A model generated the notes under the pieces. It saw only the letters and a list, made by a program, of their open reading frames with translations, made no database searches and was not told the origin of the DNA. This document shows positions 12,666-13,683 of a stretch of DNA of 13,683 bases, in pieces (the stretch's first letter is position 1; every line of letters starts with the position of its first letter). The DNA is taken from positions 1 to 13,683 of the forward strand of contig CALXDE010000134.1 in the NCBI GenBank assembly GCA_944386965.1, written 5' to 3'. This DNA comes from an uncultured Oscillospiraceae bacterium. GTDB lineage: Bacteria > Bacillota_A > Clostridia > Oscillospirales > Oscillospiraceae. Both the position numbers and the translations under genes were made by a program.

Positions 12666-13322
12666 TCAGTACAGGGGAAATCCGCTGTCATACCGGCGGC
12701 TGTCCCGCTCAAAGCGCCGGGACAAAGCCGCCGCGCCCTCCGGGACCCCTCCCGGCCGGGCCGCCTCCCGCCGGGTATCCGTCGGCCAGGCGGAGTGTCC
12801 GGCAGCTCCGGCGGTTTCCAGCGGCCCTGCCTCGGCTGCCCGGCGGTCCGGAACCGGCAGCGCCGGCTCCGCCGCCTCCGGCGCCGCTCGGGAAGGCAGC
12901 TCCGGCGTCAAAGCCGCGGCTGTCTCTTGCCCAGGCAGCTCCACCGGCTGGGTCACAGGCCTTCCCCGCTCCGGCAGGTCCGCCCGGACCGGCTCCCGCT
13001 CCGCAGGCGTCTCCAGCTCCGGCGCAAGCCCCTTCGCCGCTCTGGCCGGAAGGTCCGGCGCCTCCGCCGACGTCCTTCCCCGCCGCGGAAGGGCAGTGTC
13101 CGCGTCCAGAGCGGAGAGGGCACGGAACCGCTCCGGATCAAACGACTCGTCCGCGGCTGTCTCCGGGCTCTGGTCCGGCCTCTGGACAAGGGGCTGCGCG
13201 GAGGCGGGGACGCTCTCCCGCGTCCCCGCCGCTCCGCCGGCAATTGCCGCCGCCAGCTGCCCCAGGAGGCTGGCCGGCAGGCGAAGCGTAACCTCGATCT
13301 GCTGTTCCTGACGCTCCTCCAT
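12666..13322 (-). CDS. Disordered Pro/Ala/Glu/Arg-rich protein of the tail cluster, function unknown
   Basis: A 218-residue protein I do not recognise. After a short ordered N terminus (QQIEVTLRLPASLLGQLAAA at 7-26, a possible strand and helix) it is low-complexity, rich in Pro, Ala, Arg and Glu with loose recurring LP-(A/S/E)-R blocks. It closes with a conserved-looking tail LSRRFERDSRRYDSGFPLY (200-218). It overlaps the tube-like gene stop by one base and precedes the LysM gene by 11 bp, so it is part of the tail operon. In PBSX this slot holds the tail-assembly chaperone (XkdN) and the large tape-measure protein (XkdO); this protein looks like neither. Confidence 0.7.
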   Translation of the reverse strand: MEERQEQQIEVTLRLPASLLGQLAAAIAGGAAGTRESVPASAQPLVQRPDQSPETAADESFDPERFRALSALDADTALPRRGRTSAEAPDLPARAAKGLAPELETPAEREPVRADLPERGRPVTQPVELPGQETAAALTPELPSRAAPEAAEPALPVPDRRAAEAGPLETAGAAGHSAWPTDTRREAARPGGVPEGAAALSRRFERDSRRYDSGFPLY

Positions 13323-13683
13323 CAGGCGCTCACTTCCATCCGCTTACGGGCGATGACGGATACCTTTTCCGCCACCATGGCGCCCAGCTTTCCCTCCTCG
13401 GCGATGGCGTTCCAGTTGCAGCCGCTGTAGATGACCTTCCGGTCCGGCTTGCAGATGACCAGGGAGAAGTCGGAGATGGAGTAGAAATCAATGCCGTCGC
13501 TGATGGCCGCGTCCGTGGCGTAGAGCCGGGTCAGCTCCAGCAGATACTGGTTCTGTCCGGCAATGGTGGCCACCGGCTCCTTCTCGCCGAAGGCCTCCAC
13601 CACCTGGCTGGTCTTGGTGGCCTTGGCGGTGTAGCTCTGGACCACCGCCACCTTTTTCCCCTCCAGCTCCAGCCAGATGTCGC
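13322..13683 (-). CDS. Phage tail tube-like protein, C-terminal part (cut by right window edge)
   Basis: The frame is open to the window end, giving about 119 residues. The GTG at 13651 is internal, since in-frame sequence upstream reads DIWLELEGKK before it. The pattern (WLELEGKKVAVVQSY, then ISDGIDFYSISDFSLVICKP near the middle, and a C-terminal basic end) fits a small beta-sandwich tail-tube-type protein and the position fits a tube gene, but I cannot assign a named family with certainty. It may instead be a tube-initiator or baseplate-associated relative. Its stop overlaps the next start by one base. Confidence 0.55.
   Translation of the reverse strand, partial: DIWLELEGKKVAVVQSYTAKATKTSQVVEAFGEKEPVATIAGQNQYLLELTRLYATDAAISDGIDFYSISDFSLVICKPDRKVIYSGCNWNAIAEEGKLGAMVAEKVSVIARKRMEVSA

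Noticed and set aside
12654..13430. Plus-strand ORFs opposite the disordered tail-cluster protein
   Set aside because: Arg/Pro/Ser-rich low-complexity products without RBS; the minus-strand frame is fixed by one-base coupling to its upstream neighbour and an 11-bp gap to the LysM gene.

Overview
The window reads as a piece of chromosome from a GC-rich, gut-type Firmicute, most likely in the Oscillospiraceae / Flavonifractor-Lawsonibacter neighbourhood. This rests on strong AGGAGG-type ribosome binding sites, GC-biased third codon positions (which create long antisense shadow ORFs), sigma-A-like promoters and the gene families present. The placement is inference; no rRNA or other taxonomic marker is in view.

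Layout, left to right. (1) 1-317, minus: the 5' end of prfC (peptide chain release factor 3), running off the left edge. (2) 318-810: a 493-bp non-coding stretch holding an 81-bp near-perfect second copy of the prfC start region (RBS, ATG and 17 codons), a 136-bp insert made of four consecutive hairpins, another GC-rich hairpin, a possible 29-codon ORF and a candidate promoter. (3) 811-1977, minus: a cysteine desulfurase-family protein with its own promoter. (4) 2117-7140, minus: a compact four-gene operon, in transcription order FGGY-family carbohydrate kinase, class III (GSA-aminomutase-like) aminotransferase, RuBisCO-like protein and MtnX-like HAD phosphatase. It is driven by a near-consensus promoter at 7201-7229 and followed by an 18-bp hairpin. 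(5) 7418-8604, plus: a divergent two-gene unit, a CYTH-domain protein and a TetR-family regulator, with its own promoter and closed by a bidirectional terminator. (6) 8712-13683, minus: the baseplate end of a contractile phage-tail-like gene cluster in PBSX/Xkd order. Left to right on the map it holds a DUF2313/gpI-like protein, baseplate J, gp25, spike (gpV-like), hub (gpD/XkdQ-like), a LysM protein, a disordered 218-residue protein, and a tube-like protein cut by the right edge.

How the genes may work together. The kinase operon looks like a catabolic or salvage route for a phosphorylated sugar-like compound: kinase, then aminotransferase, then an enolase- or decarboxylase-type step by the RuBisCO-like protein, then dephosphorylation. 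The RuBisCO-like protein plus HAD phosphatase pair resembles MtnW-MtnX of methionine salvage, but none of the other methionine-salvage genes (mtnK, mtnA, mtnB, mtnD) is here and the kinase is of a different fold. The substrate is therefore open, and this operon is the best candidate in the window for an undescribed pathway. The tail cluster lacks a recognisable tape-measure gene at its usual position and ends without a tail-fibre gene, which suggests a reduced or domesticated contractile device, or parts encoded elsewhere. No CRISPR array, tRNA, rRNA, integrase or transposase was seen.
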